Shown here piece after piece: positions 52,104 to 61,574 of a stretch of DNA of 62,321 nucleotides. This stretch comes from an uncultured Treponema sp. (GTDB taxonomy: Bacteria > Spirochaetota > Spirochaetia > Treponematales > Treponemataceae), in the NCBI GenBank assembly GCA_947167345.1, contig CAMVHR010000015.1, forward strand, positions 1-62,321, written 5' to 3'. Both the position numbers and the translations under genes were made by a program. The notes beneath the pieces are model-generated. The model did no database searches and was not told the origin of the DNA. It saw nothing but the letters and a program-made list of their open reading frames with translations. The first letter of the stretch is position 1. Every line of letters begins with the position of its first letter.

Positions 52104-53534
52104 ATGCAGATTTCTGGGTTTGAAAAACTTATTCTTTTAGAAGAGTTTGAGTATCATGCTAAGTCAAATTTTCATTCTTGCTGCAATTTTACAATTCTTA
52201 TTAAAAAAGAGGATGAGGACTCTTATTCAAATTTGATTGGAAAAGAATGTAAGATACAAGGGCATGCTGATGACTGTTATGATAAGTCTATGGCTGACTT
52301 TGTTTTTGTGGGAATTGTAAAGCATGAGGAATTCAGTTCTTCTGTAGAAGGTTGCTTTCTTTCCGTACATATAGAAGGTTTGTCTGTGTATTATGATACG
52401 GAAAGTGAAAGTGCTGTAAAAAGAAGGATATTTCAAAATCCAGAAAAAAAAATGAAAGATATTCTTACTTCTATTAATCTATCTGAGTGGAACATAACAT
52501 CTGATGATGATAGTGAAATTCCTGAGGTGCTGATACAGGATGATTTAACCGATTGGAATTTTTTATTGAATGTATGCTCTGCAAAAGGTTGGAATGTATA
52601 TCCTTCGGCTGATTCCAAAAAAGTATGCGTAGGCTATTTTGCTGATGATTGTGAAAAGCAAATAGAAGAAAACCTGCTTATTGATGTTCGTAAGAAAATA
52701 TCATCAATAAATAAGGGTATGTATTCAACTGTGACATGTGTTTCTGAGCAGTATTTGAATTTGGGGAATACTGTTTTTTTCCGTGGAGAAAAGTATACGG
52801 TAGACAATGTGCACATAAAAAGAAGTCATAATACTTTTGTTAAGACTTACACCCTTGTACAGTATTGTCCGCTACAGATATGCATGAAATCTGATTATCT
52901 GCTTCATGCAAAAGTCGTGAATAATGAAGATCCTGATAAAAAGGGAAGGCTTCAGGTTGAGTTTTCGGAACCTGATGAAAGTAAGCTTTATGAGGATGTC
53001 ATGAAGAAAAATCCTGTATGGATTGATATGTCTGTGTTTTTTGCAACTAAAGATACTGGAGTTTCATTCTTGCCAGAAAAAGATGATGTTGTTCTTGTGA
53101 ACATTAAAAATGGTAATGCCCAAATATTAAGCTCTGTCAGAACAGAATCTTTCGGTGATAAGCTGGAGGATTACAATAAAAAGTATGTATTCTTTAGCAA
53201 TGACAGACTTATGGAAGTAAATGAAGATGAACTTGTCTTTAAGAGTAAAAAATGTGAGTTTAAAATCTCGGATGAAAACATAAACCTTTTGTGGGATAAA
53301 AAAATAAATTTTAAAATTGTAGATGGAATGCTTTCCGTGTATAATAATGAGCATGTTAAGTATGAAATTTCAGAAGATTCTTTATGTGTTATTGTAAAAA
53401 ATACTGCTGTGGAATTGAATGATGATATTCAGGTTAAATCCGGAAAATCGTTGAAAGTTGACGGAAATTCAAGTATTGATATGAAGGCTTCTAAGATAAA
53501 TATTAACGGAAATGGAGGTGTCAGCATTAATTAG
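52104..53534 (+). CDS. VgrG-like spike protein
   Basis: 476 residues. Residues 1-240 resemble the gp27-like base: FEYHAKSNFHSCCNFTILIK, VLIQDDLTDWNFLLNVCSAK and FRGEKYTVDNVHIKRSHNTF. Residues 270-350 form an OB-like gp5 region (HAKVVNNEDPDKKGRLQVEF, VWIDMSVFFATKDTGVSFLP, EKDDVVLVNIKNGN). The end is a repetitive beta-helix-like tail (LKVDGNSSIDMKASKININGNGG). Together these define a VgrG-type spike that carries the tip effector. The tail sequence after NGNGG is short, so there is no C-terminal effector domain. Confidence 0.75.
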   Translation: MQISGFEKLILLEEFEYHAKSNFHSCCNFTILIKKEDEDSYSNLIGKECKIQGHADDCYDKSMADFVFVGIVKHEEFSSSVEGCFLSVHIEGLSVYYDTESESAVKRRIFQNPEKKMKDILTSINLSEWNITSDDDSEIPEVLIQDDLTDWNFLLNVCSAKGWNVYPSADSKKVCVGYFADDCEKQIEENLLIDVRKKISSINKGMYSTVTCVSEQYLNLGNTVFFRGEKYTVDNVHIKRSHNTFVKTYTLVQYCPLQICMKSDYLLHAKVVNNEDPDKKGRLQVEFSEPDESKLYEDVMKKNPVWIDMSVFFATKDTGVSFLPEKDDVVLVNIKNGNAQILSSVRTESFGDKLEDYNKKYVFFSNDRLMEVNEDELVFKSKKCEFKISDENINLLWDKKINFKIVDGMLSVYNNEHVKYEISEDSLCVIVKNTAVELNDDIQVKSGKSLKVDGNSSIDMKASKININGNGGVSIN

Positions 53535-53558
53535 TTTGAATTAATGCAATGAACTGCT

Positions 53559-54845
53559 ATGAATAATCTGGAAGCAAATAAAAATAAACTAAAAGATTTT
53601 ATTGAGAATACAACATTTGTCAGAGATGCTTCAACGTCAAAGTCTAAAGAACTTGATGCAGACATAAAGGAATTCTTTAGAGGTTTGACTGATGAACTGT
53701 TTTCATTTGAGCAGTCTCGCTATAAGGACATTGAGGCAAAGGTTTTTAAATCTGCTGAAAAAAAAGTTCCTGCTGTTACTATTGCCCTTATAGAAGATTC
53801 TGAAAAGAAAGACAAGAATTTTGCAGGTCTGTTTCCTGTTTGTGTAAAAGACGAGCCTAAAAAAGTGCCGCAAGTTTCAGGAGTCTTGAAAAATGTATTT
53901 TTAAATGATGATTATGATACATTAAAGAAAAAGACTGGAGACTTTACAGAAGAAAAATCCTTTAAAGGAACCTATTGTTTTAAAGGTGAAGAAAAGGAAT
54001 TTGAGTATTGTTTAAAATTTGATGATTCATATTTGTTTGCACAGGAACTGATTAACAGAGTTAATAGAATTTATCCAAATGATTATCCTGTGTTATATAA
54101 TCCATTTGCTACAAAATATTTTAAAATCCTTTCTAAGACTGAATTACCAGAAGTAAGGAATGTAAAAGATTTGAACATTCAGTTTAGGTTTAAAGAAAAT
54201 GACTTGAATGTAATTGAAAATGCAGATTTGTATTGGAATGTAAAGGTTGAAGGCAATGAAATGGATTATATAAATTCAAATTCGTCTGTTCCTTATGGTA
54301 AAGAAATTAAATATTTATATGAGTTTCCTCAGAAGGAACCGAATTGTTTTTATGTTCCTAATGGAAATGATGTTATTGTTTATGACTATTCTTTTGAGAG
54401 TGACAGAATTTCCGTTTGGATTAATTTGGATCATGCTTCGTTTACAAAAATTCAGTTTACGGACTTAGACTTAGAAGCTGCAGAGTTTAAGGTACTATCT
54501 GCAAAAAACAGGATATTCAGCAATCTGTTTGAGTCTCCTTTGAAACGAAACCTCATACTTACAAAGATGGATGTTGAGTATGCCATAAGGCCGTTTAGGT
54601 TCTGGAGGAACATGACTTGCGAGGTAAGTTCCAAAGAACTTTCAGAGGACAGGCTTTATTTAAGATATTCGAATAAGTACATAAAGGATACAAAGTCTTT
54701 AATTACCCCTGTTTGCTCTGTGTATTTGAAATTTACAGAAACGGAAGACAGTGAAAGTGTTGGATTTAAGTGTGATTATGTAAATTTTGTCCTTAATTAC
54801 CTGCATCATTTTTATCCTGAAATAGATTGGATTGGGGGAATGTGA
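53559..54845 (+). CDS. Baseplate protein, TssF-like
   Basis: 428 residues. Its layout fits TssF/VasA: an N-terminal segment beginning with a charged helix and FRGLTDELFSFEQSRYKDIE, a middle beta domain (VPYGKEIKYLYEFPQKEPNC), then MDVEYAIRPFRFWRNMTCEV and a final SVGFKCDYVNFVLNYLHHFY. TssF wedges join the spike to the sheath. There is no strong Shine-Dalgarno, so translation may be coupled to the spike gene 24 bases upstream. TssF identification is tentative; the gene shares its last base with the next start. Confidence 0.45.
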   Translation: MNNLEANKNKLKDFIENTTFVRDASTSKSKELDADIKEFFRGLTDELFSFEQSRYKDIEAKVFKSAEKKVPAVTIALIEDSEKKDKNFAGLFPVCVKDEPKKVPQVSGVLKNVFLNDDYDTLKKKTGDFTEEKSFKGTYCFKGEEKEFEYCLKFDDSYLFAQELINRVNRIYPNDYPVLYNPFATKYFKILSKTELPEVRNVKDLNIQFRFKENDLNVIENADLYWNVKVEGNEMDYINSNSSVPYGKEIKYLYEFPQKEPNCFYVPNGNDVIVYDYSFESDRISVWINLDHASFTKIQFTDLDLEAAEFKVLSAKNRIFSNLFESPLKRNLILTKMDVEYAIRPFRFWRNMTCEVSSKELSEDRLYLRYSNKYIKDTKSLITPVCSVYLKFTETEDSESVGFKCDYVNFVLNYLHHFYPEIDWIGGM

Positions 54846-55510
54846 TGTCTTACATTTGGGAGCACTATTCGGAACAGAAAAGATACACAAGACAGGAAAT
54901 TCTGACCCCCTATTTTGAGACCTGTAATGATGAGTCTTTTAGAAGCTGCTATGTAAACCCCTTGCTCAGGTTCGATTTTGTTAGCAAGGTGTTTACAGCA
55001 TTGGAGGAAAAAAGTCTGGATTTATCAGATGGAATTGATTGTTACACAGATGTTGATTTTAAGCAGATAGAGAATGTTGTTTTTCATCTGATTGCCATTA
55101 AAGAGTTTGGAAATGGATTAGATGAAATGCAGGTTAAGATGAATTTCTTTAATGCGGAAATAGAAAAAGGCTTTTTGGGAAAGAAAATAAAAAATGCATG
55201 GAAAAACATTAATGTTCATGATAAGAATGTTTTGCTGTATGGCATGGTACAGAGTCTTTCTGGTGCTGATGTTTTTTTCAGGAGCCTTATAGTTTTGTTT
55301 GCCGAAGTTTCAATAATTTATGAGAAATCTGAAAATCTTTATTATCTGTATATAGGAGAAGAAAAAAATGAGTACAGGAGTTGTTTGCTTAATGTTGCAA
55401 TTGATTTTTTTTGGAACATGAGCAATAGGATAGAGATTGTATGGAAAAATCATTTTGGAATAATAGGCAACAATAAAATGATGCGTATTGATTTTATAGT
55501 TATAATATAA
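54845..55510 (+). CDS. Unknown injection-cluster protein, possible TssG counterpart
   Basis: 221 residues from ATG 54845, which shares one base with the stop of the TssF-like gene. Helical N-terminal half (YTRQEILTPYFETCNDESFR, NPLLRFDFVSKVFTALEEKS) and a beta-strand-rich end (NRIEIVWKNHFGIIGNNKMM). The position directly after a TssF-like gene is where TssG normally lies, and NPLLRFDF recalls the start of TssG-like proteins, but the length is shorter than usual. Function otherwise unknown. Confidence 0.4.
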   Translation: MSYIWEHYSEQKRYTRQEILTPYFETCNDESFRSCYVNPLLRFDFVSKVFTALEEKSLDLSDGIDCYTDVDFKQIENVVFHLIAIKEFGNGLDEMQVKMNFFNAEIEKGFLGKKIKNAWKNINVHDKNVLLYGMVQSLSGADVFFRSLIVLFAEVSIIYEKSENLYYLYIGEEKNEYRSCLLNVAIDFFWNMSNRIEIVWKNHFGIIGNNKMMRIDFIVII

Positions 55511-55523
55511 GGAGAATTTTTAT

Positions 55524-58172
55524 ATGTTTGGAATTTTGGGATCACAAGATTTTTTAGATGAGTTTTCTAAGCAGTTGGAGTATCAAAGGTGTTTGAATAA
55601 GGAAAATGAGGAGTCTTTGGTCAATAAAAGTACGGGTAATAAAAGTACTGGTAATAAAAGTACGAGCAATAAAAATATTACAGATTGGCAGAAAACAATA
55701 GCAAGGATGCTGTATAGAATAAGTCTGGAAAAGACTGGTCAGAAAATTGCGGAAGAAGAGAAAGCGAACATAGAAAACTTTATTTCACTGTCTTCCATTA
55801 TTGAAAAATGCAATGAAAATAAATATATACAGATTCCGAATAAAATAGATTTGTTTGATGAATTGGATATTACTATAAAGGATAATGTTTTTGTAAAAGT
55901 TTCTGATTCCTTTAAATATGAACCAGAAGTATTGCTTGTTAATGGTGAAGATTATTTTGTTGGAGAATTTTGCATTGTAGAATTTCATAAAAACGGTGTG
56001 TTAGAAAAACGTCTTGTTGCACGTCATGGTGATTTAAACTTAAAAAATCATACTAGTTCAAAATATTTTTTTGTATTTTGTGAAAAAAAATCTAATGAGT
56101 ATTATAAAGTTCCTGTTGAGGTAAATTGCTACAAGACAGAAGTTACTAAAACACATTTGTGCATTGACTTTGGTACATCAAATACGACTGCAGGCTGCTT
56201 TCTTGACAGCAATTATGTCTCTAAAATTTCTAATGTTGCAACGCTTAACGGTAATGTTGAGCTGAATGCCGAGAATATTGTTCGCTTTGAATATTTGGAT
56301 CCTGAAACCAAAGAAATATCTTATAACAGCTTGCTTCCTACTATTGTTTATGTAAATGACTGTAGTAATCAAGAGAAAATCCGCTATGATTTTGGATACG
56401 ATGCCGCTGCCAAAATAAAGAAAGATGGATATTGTCCAAAGGCAAGCTGCTTTATGGAAATAAAAAGATGGACTTCAAATATTTCTCAAAAAGAAGATAT
56501 TCAGGATACGAATGGTAATAAAGCTTCTGTTGATAGGAAGCAAATTATTGCTGAGTATTTAATGTTTGTAATACATTCAGCTGAAAATCAATTCAAATGT
56601 AAGTTTAAGAATGTTCATATTTCTGCTCCTGTAAAACTTAAGGCTAAAGTTCTGGATATTTATGCTGATATTCTTAAGGAAAAAGGATACGAGCTGGAAA
56701 CAAAAAATGCCATTGATGAGGGGATAGCTGTCCTGTTCAGCATTATCAATGCACAAATAAAGGAAAGAAGATATGATGAAGGGGATTCTAGAAAAGTTCT
56801 TATTATAGACTGTGGTGGCGGAACTTCGGATTTAGCTTCATGTAGTTATAAAATTTCTAAAGAAGATGGTATTGTTGATCTTGACATAACAACAGAATAT
56901 ATGAATGGCGATGTCAATTTTGGTGGAAATAATATTACATACCGCATCATGCAGTATATGAAAATTATTTATGCCAACTACATAAAGACCAATAATAAAA
57001 AAATTACTATTGATGAAATTATTAGTATGGATCCGAATTCAATATTCTCTTTTATAGATGGAAATATGGATTCTGATTCTGAGGAAAATATAAAGGAACG
57101 CTACGACCAGATTTATTCTAAATTGGAAGAAATGTATAAAGAGGCTGAAAAGGTCATTCCTACTAGATATATTGAATATGAGAATATGAATCCTGAAGAA
57201 TATAAAAAGGTGAAAAACAATTTCTATTTCCTATGGAAGATAGCTGAAGAAATGAAAAAAGAGTTTTTCAGACATTCAAATATTCAACGCTATAAATTCG
57301 ATAAAAAAGATAAGAGCGTGGCTGATGATGATTTGCGTGTTAATAAAATAGGGGAGTGGAAGCTTTCTTATAGGAATGAAGCAGAAGGTGTTCTTGCGGA
57401 ACAGTCGTATCCTGATATTACATTAAACAAAAGTGATATTTCTACCTTACTGATGGGTGATATATATTATCTTATAAGAAAGTTCTTGAATAATATGTAT
57501 CTGACTAATGAATTGCAAAACTATAAGCAAATACAGCTTTCTGGACAGTCTACAAAAATTGATATTTTTACTTCTGCCCTTAAGGAATTCTTGCCTGGAC
57601 GCTCAATAAAGAGAAATGTTTCTGAAAAATCTGGCGATTCCGAGCAGTTAAAATTGTTGTGTGTGCGTGGAGCAATAATGTATCTTTATGCATTGGAAAA
57701 ATCCAACATAGAGGTTACATTGCGTAATGCTACGAATAACATTCCTGTTTCCGCATACACTGAGGATTCTGAAGGTGTAGAGACTTGTATGTTTGAGCAG
57801 GGTGATAACTGGAGTCAGCCTGCTGTTAGTCGACGCATTACGGAGCAGGGAAAGGAAATTCTTATAAAGCTTAGAAATATTGATAGGGATATTGGAAATC
57901 CTTACAAGTATGATTATTCCAATGTTAAGTATGAGGAAAAATCTCCTGATGATATTTCTAAAGAGTCTGGAAATCATATTTCTAAAGATGTTTTGAATTC
58001 CTTGCAGCCAAATAAGAAAAGGGTGTTTGTATATCTTGATAAGGCTAAGTGGGGGTTCAATATTCTGCCTGTTTATAGGAATGAAAACGGTAGTATTATG
58101 GCAGGAAAAGTTACTTTCTGTTCCTTTGAAATGGATTTACTGCAGGAAACTTTCTTTGATGGAAAGAAATAG
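55524..58172 (+). CDS. Hsp70/actin-fold ATPase of the injection cluster
   Basis: 882 residues with the actin/Hsp70 ATPase signatures. Phosphate-1 is LCIDFGTSNTTAGCF near residue 215, phosphate-2 is VLIIDCGGGTSDLASC near residue 428, then NGDVNFGGNNITYRIM, and the adenosine region QLSGQSTKIDIFTSALKEFL near residue 670. There is a long helical insertion around residues 490-620. N-terminal to it, residues 34-51 are a linker of NKSTG repeats. Hsp70-like ATPases are not standard T6SS parts. Possible roles are effector folding or loading, or a membrane-anchor substitute. It has some resemblance to SrfB-like proteins, but that is uncertain. Confidence 0.7.
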   Translation: MFGILGSQDFLDEFSKQLEYQRCLNKENEESLVNKSTGNKSTGNKSTSNKNITDWQKTIARMLYRISLEKTGQKIAEEEKANIENFISLSSIIEKCNENKYIQIPNKIDLFDELDITIKDNVFVKVSDSFKYEPEVLLVNGEDYFVGEFCIVEFHKNGVLEKRLVARHGDLNLKNHTSSKYFFVFCEKKSNEYYKVPVEVNCYKTEVTKTHLCIDFGTSNTTAGCFLDSNYVSKISNVATLNGNVELNAENIVRFEYLDPETKEISYNSLLPTIVYVNDCSNQEKIRYDFGYDAAAKIKKDGYCPKASCFMEIKRWTSNISQKEDIQDTNGNKASVDRKQIIAEYLMFVIHSAENQFKCKFKNVHISAPVKLKAKVLDIYADILKEKGYELETKNAIDEGIAVLFSIINAQIKERRYDEGDSRKVLIIDCGGGTSDLASCSYKISKEDGIVDLDITTEYMNGDVNFGGNNITYRIMQYMKIIYANYIKTNNKKITIDEIISMDPNSIFSFIDGNMDSDSEENIKERYDQIYSKLEEMYKEAEKVIPTRYIEYENMNPEEYKKVKNNFYFLWKIAEEMKKEFFRHSNIQRYKFDKKDKSVADDDLRVNKIGEWKLSYRNEAEGVLAEQSYPDITLNKSDISTLLMGDIYYLIRKFLNNMYLTNELQNYKQIQLSGQSTKIDIFTSALKEFLPGRSIKRNVSEKSGDSEQLKLLCVRGAIMYLYALEKSNIEVTLRNATNNIPVSAYTEDSEGVETCMFEQGDNWSQPAVSRRITEQGKEILIKLRNIDRDIGNPYKYDYSNVKYEEKSPDDISKESGNHISKDVLNSLQPNKKRVFVYLDKAKWGFNILPVYRNENGSIMAGKVTFCSFEMDLLQETFFDGKK
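55623..55676 (+). repeat. 15-bp in-frame tandem repeat
   Basis: AATAAAAGTACGGGT and two near copies at 55638 and 55653, followed by a partial unit, encode NKSTG-NKSTG-NKSTS-NKN in the ATPase N-terminal linker. Because units are multiples of three, copy-number change would alter linker length without breaking the frame. Confidence 0.85.
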
Positions 58173-58180
58173 GAATGTGT

Positions 58181-58936
58181 ATGACTTTAGTTCCAAGTTT
58201 TAATAAACATCAAATTCTGAAAGCAGAGATGCTTGACGCCTTAAGGGATAATCCTTCTAATTTCATAAATGCTTTTTATGGAAACTTTTCGGATGGTATT
58301 CTTTCAGGCTTTGATGTTATGATAGATGAGCAGAATGACATGTTTTGCATTGCTCCGGGAATGCTAAAAAAGAATGATAAAGTATATGTCCTTGAAGAAA
58401 AGACTGAGTTAAAGGCAAAAAACGGCAAGAACATTGTATATCTGGATATTCAGGAAGAATCTGTCGTAAATGGTACTGTTTATAAATTCTTGATTGATAA
58501 TTATGATCAAGAACAGGATTCTATGTTTGAATTGTTCCGATATTATAAGTCCGAAAGCAGCCATATTAAGCAGCCTAAAGATTTTAATGATATAGCGGTT
58601 CATTCTTCAAATACAATTGATTATTCATATTCTAATCTGTCATTAAAATTTGGAACGACTTTGCGTACTGAGATATTCAGGACTTATGCACTTGAAATTC
58701 TAAATAAAGAGGCAAGTACTTCTAAGGATTTGTTGTTTGCGTATCTTTCGCTAGGAGAGTCTTTGTCGATTGCTGTTATAAAAGATTATTTTGGTCTGAC
58801 AGATCTTTGTTCTAATGCGGATTTAATTGTTAAAATGGCTGAAAGGCTAAAGACTTGCTTGAAAAAAGATAAGACTGTACCAGAGTCAGCTCCTGCCAAG
58901 AAAAATGCTCCTAATAAAGTTGAGTTATATTCTTAG
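58181..58936 (+). CDS. Unknown injection-cluster protein
   Basis: 251 residues, soluble, beginning MTLVPSFNKHQILKAEMLDA. It has a beta-rich middle (GILSGFDVMIDEQNDMFCIA then PGMLKKNDKVYVLEE), as in phage tail or baseplate attachment proteins, and a helical C-terminal part ending in a Lys/Pro-rich tail. ATG 58181 is preferred over ATG 58175 because AGGA lies six bases upstream. It is placed between the ATPase and the spike-tip effector, so an adaptor or chaperone role is plausible. No family is claimed. Confidence 0.5.
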   Translation: MTLVPSFNKHQILKAEMLDALRDNPSNFINAFYGNFSDGILSGFDVMIDEQNDMFCIAPGMLKKNDKVYVLEEKTELKAKNGKNIVYLDIQEESVVNGTVYKFLIDNYDQEQDSMFELFRYYKSESSHIKQPKDFNDIAVHSSNTIDYSYSNLSLKFGTTLRTEIFRTYALEILNKEASTSKDLLFAYLSLGESLSIAVIKDYFGLTDLCSNADLIVKMAERLKTCLKKDKTVPESAPAKKNAPNKVELYS

Positions 58937-58947
58937 GTGAGAATAGA

Positions 58948-61026
58948 GTGGGCGATGTTTATTTAAATAAGTCTATAAAGTTTAAATGCGTATACAACGC
59001 AGTTTTTAATGCTGCCCTTTCTTCCTCAAATGTTTCCATTAAAGGCGAAAAGGCAATTTTAGCTACAACTCCATTAACCTGCATATCACCTGGGGTTTGT
59101 CCTCTTCCTGAGTGCCTTTTGCCGAATGGACAGCCAGGTCCATGCATTCATTTTGGAAAGCTCCATGTTAGTCCTAATTGGACAGACACATCTTCTGCTG
59201 CATTAAAGGTTAATGGTCAGAAGGTTCTTTCCAGCTCAAGTTTCTGTCCGTGTTCTTTAGGAATTAAAATAACTCCTGAGCAATTTGGTTCTATTAATGT
59301 GTCTGACAGTGTTTCTTCGTTTGATGTGTCATTTACTGATTCGAGTCACGAAGATATATGTGAAAATAAGACATCTGCAAATGAAAACGCCGATTCTTTG
59401 GAAGAGTCGTTTCTGGAGAATTGTAAGTACGCACTGTGTAATTATAAAAACTGTGATAAAGCTCGGGAATGTAAATATATAAATACGCCTCATTCAATAA
59501 GAAATTTTGCTCCGTTTGATGGAGATGCAGACTTATTGAAGAAAAACATGGCTAATCTTAACAGAGAGATTTATGATTCAGAATGTAATAAGATTACAGA
59601 GACTTTGAGCTGCAAAAATATAAATTATCAGGTTCAGCATCATCACATGATTTCTTCGTTGCAATGTTACGATAAACTTCCTGAATTGGTTAAGATAGGA
59701 AATTTTTACGGATTTAATATTAATAATGCATATAACGGAATATGCCTTCCTTCTGGTGGTGGATATAGTGCTTCTGATGATTTAGATGAGAAAACCTCAA
59801 TTTCGTTTGGTGCAATGGATCAGATTGGCAAGCAGTGGCATGTGGGCGGGCATTCAATGAAGCTTTTAATAAACTCTTTGCAGAAGATTCCTGCTTTTGT
59901 AGAGAAGGCTTTGGGGCAGGGGACTACATCTGTAATAACTAGTTATGACCAGTCTGTCAGAGATTTATTGAATAAGTTTTTATTGAATAATAAAAATAAA
60001 TATATGGATTCATGTCGGCTTGAAAACTATGAAAAGCAGAGTGAAGAGTTTAAACTCTTAATGAATAGAATTGCTGACAGACTTAGACAGAAGCTTATTA
60101 ATTTTAATGTTTCTCCAGATGCTGATTCCTTCAAATGGTTTTATATTTCTAAAATGTCATTGTATTATGCTTATGAAGATATTTTGAAGGACTGCTGGAA
60201 TAAAACTCCTATGATTGAAAATAAGAGAAAACTTGGACTTGTTCTTGCAGGTGGAGGGGGAAAAGGTGCATATCAGATAGGTGTGTGGAAATATCTTCAT
60301 GAGATAGGTTTGGACTCTGCATTTTCTGTAGTGTCTGGTACGTCTGTGGGGGCACTCAATGCCGTACTATTTGCAAATGGTGACATTGAGCTTGCTGAAC
60401 GTATTTGGACGGAGCAGATTGAAACTCGTATTCTTTCTGACAACACGAACCGCATCTTTGAAGGTGATAGTTTTAATTTTGGCACAATTTTTGGAAACAT
60501 AATTACTAATGGTCTTTTTTCGCGTGATGGTCTGTGTGATATTATTAATAGAGAAATTGACTTGAACTTTTTCAGGTCTTGCAAAAAGCATGTCTATGCT
60601 ACATGTACAAGGCTTCCTGACATGACAGGTGTTCCATTTCTTCTGAACAATCTTAATAAGGAAACTTGCATACAGGCATTACTTGCAACAAGTGCCATTC
60701 CTGGTGTGTTCAAGCCTGAGCGTGTTGAGAGTGGTCTTTACTATGACGGTGGTATAGTTCCTAAGAATAACATTCCTGTTCTTCCTGTTGAGGAGGAACT
60801 TTGTAGCCATGTAGTGGTTATTCCTTTGAATAGGGAGAGTGAGGTAAAGTTTCATTCTTTATCTGATTCTGATGTTACCATAATAAGACCTTCTGCCGAT
60901 TTGGGAAATCTTCTTGGTGGTACTTTGAATTTTACCTCTGAAAAGGCACGGACTCTTATTGCTCTTGGCTACTCCGATGCTTCTACAATATATGCGGATG
61001 AGTTGCAGCGTATTGTGTCTGCATAA
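58948..61026 (+). CDS. PAAR-like spike-tip effector with AHH-like and patatin domains
   Basis: 692 residues from GTG 58948 with GGTGAG upstream. Residues 1-110 are a DUF4280/PAAR-like tip domain rich in Cys (TCISPGVCPLPECLLPNGQP, then SFCPCSLGI). Residues 220-340 resemble an AHH/HNH-type nuclease: HHH at 231-233 (YQVQHHHMIS), NNAYNGICLPSGG, and WHVGGH with H298 and H302. Residues 428-690 are a patatin phospholipase: oxyanion loop GGGGKGAYQIGVW, GTSVGA with nucleophile Ser466, and YYDGGIV with Asp600. It likely sits on the VgrG spike. The patatin call is firm, PAAR-like good, AHH tentative. Confidence 0.85.
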   Translation: MGDVYLNKSIKFKCVYNAVFNAALSSSNVSIKGEKAILATTPLTCISPGVCPLPECLLPNGQPGPCIHFGKLHVSPNWTDTSSAALKVNGQKVLSSSSFCPCSLGIKITPEQFGSINVSDSVSSFDVSFTDSSHEDICENKTSANENADSLEESFLENCKYALCNYKNCDKARECKYINTPHSIRNFAPFDGDADLLKKNMANLNREIYDSECNKITETLSCKNINYQVQHHHMISSLQCYDKLPELVKIGNFYGFNINNAYNGICLPSGGGYSASDDLDEKTSISFGAMDQIGKQWHVGGHSMKLLINSLQKIPAFVEKALGQGTTSVITSYDQSVRDLLNKFLLNNKNKYMDSCRLENYEKQSEEFKLLMNRIADRLRQKLINFNVSPDADSFKWFYISKMSLYYAYEDILKDCWNKTPMIENKRKLGLVLAGGGGKGAYQIGVWKYLHEIGLDSAFSVVSGTSVGALNAVLFANGDIELAERIWTEQIETRILSDNTNRIFEGDSFNFGTIFGNIITNGLFSRDGLCDIINREIDLNFFRSCKKHVYATCTRLPDMTGVPFLLNNLNKETCIQALLATSAIPGVFKPERVESGLYYDGGIVPKNNIPVLPVEEELCSHVVVIPLNRESEVKFHSLSDSDVTIIRPSADLGNLLGGTLNFTSEKARTLIALGYSDASTIYADELQRIVSA

Positions 61027-61049
61027 ATATAATTTTTATGGGGGTGGAT

Positions 61050-61571
61050 ATGAAGTTTTATGTATTGGATTCTTCTCATATTGCAGAAGAGTATGTGTCT
61101 GTTTCTGATGAATTAAAAGATATAAGTTTGATTTGTAGTGCTTCTGAGTTTCAGCATCTGACAAAAGAGCCTCGAACTGTTGAATTGAAAGATGCTTCTG
61201 GAAAAATTTGGCCCGATTTTATTAATGAGAATGGAATTCCTTTAATATCTGATAAAATGAAATTGTTTCTTGTTCAGAATGGTGTTGATTATCTTTTTTA
61301 TAAGAAAATAATTTTCAGAAGAAGTAAAGAGGAATATGTATATTGGCTGGCTCTTCCTGAAAGAATTTCATGTTTGAACCTAGATGAGTCTGTTATTGAT
61401 GATTTGTTTGGTACTGTTGAACATTTTGCAATAAATGAGGATAAGATAGGAAGGTATGAGATTTTTAAACTTAAAGGGGTTACAAATCTTGAAATTATTG
61501 TGACAGAATCCCTTGCAGAAAAAATAAAATCACAGAAATTTACAGGGGTTTACTTATTGAATTTGAGATAG
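61050..61571 (+). CDS. Immunity-like protein, copy 1
   Basis: 173 residues from ATG 61050, which has GGGGGTGG upstream; ATG 61038 lacks a site. Its pattern (WPDFINENGIPLISDKMKLF, VDYLFYKKIIF, YWLALPERISCLNL, KIGRYEIFKLKGVTNLEIIV) resembles the DUF1629/Imm11-type immunity fold. It follows the effector by about 20 bases. The likely role is to protect self from the phospholipase or nuclease activity; with no signal peptide it would act in the cytosol. Confidence 0.6.
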   Translation: MKFYVLDSSHIAEEYVSVSDELKDISLICSASEFQHLTKEPRTVELKDASGKIWPDFINENGIPLISDKMKLFLVQNGVDYLFYKKIIFRRSKEEYVYWLALPERISCLNLDESVIDDLFGTVEHFAINEDKIGRYEIFKLKGVTNLEIIVTESLAEKIKSQKFTGVYLLNLR

Positions 61572-61574
61572 ATT

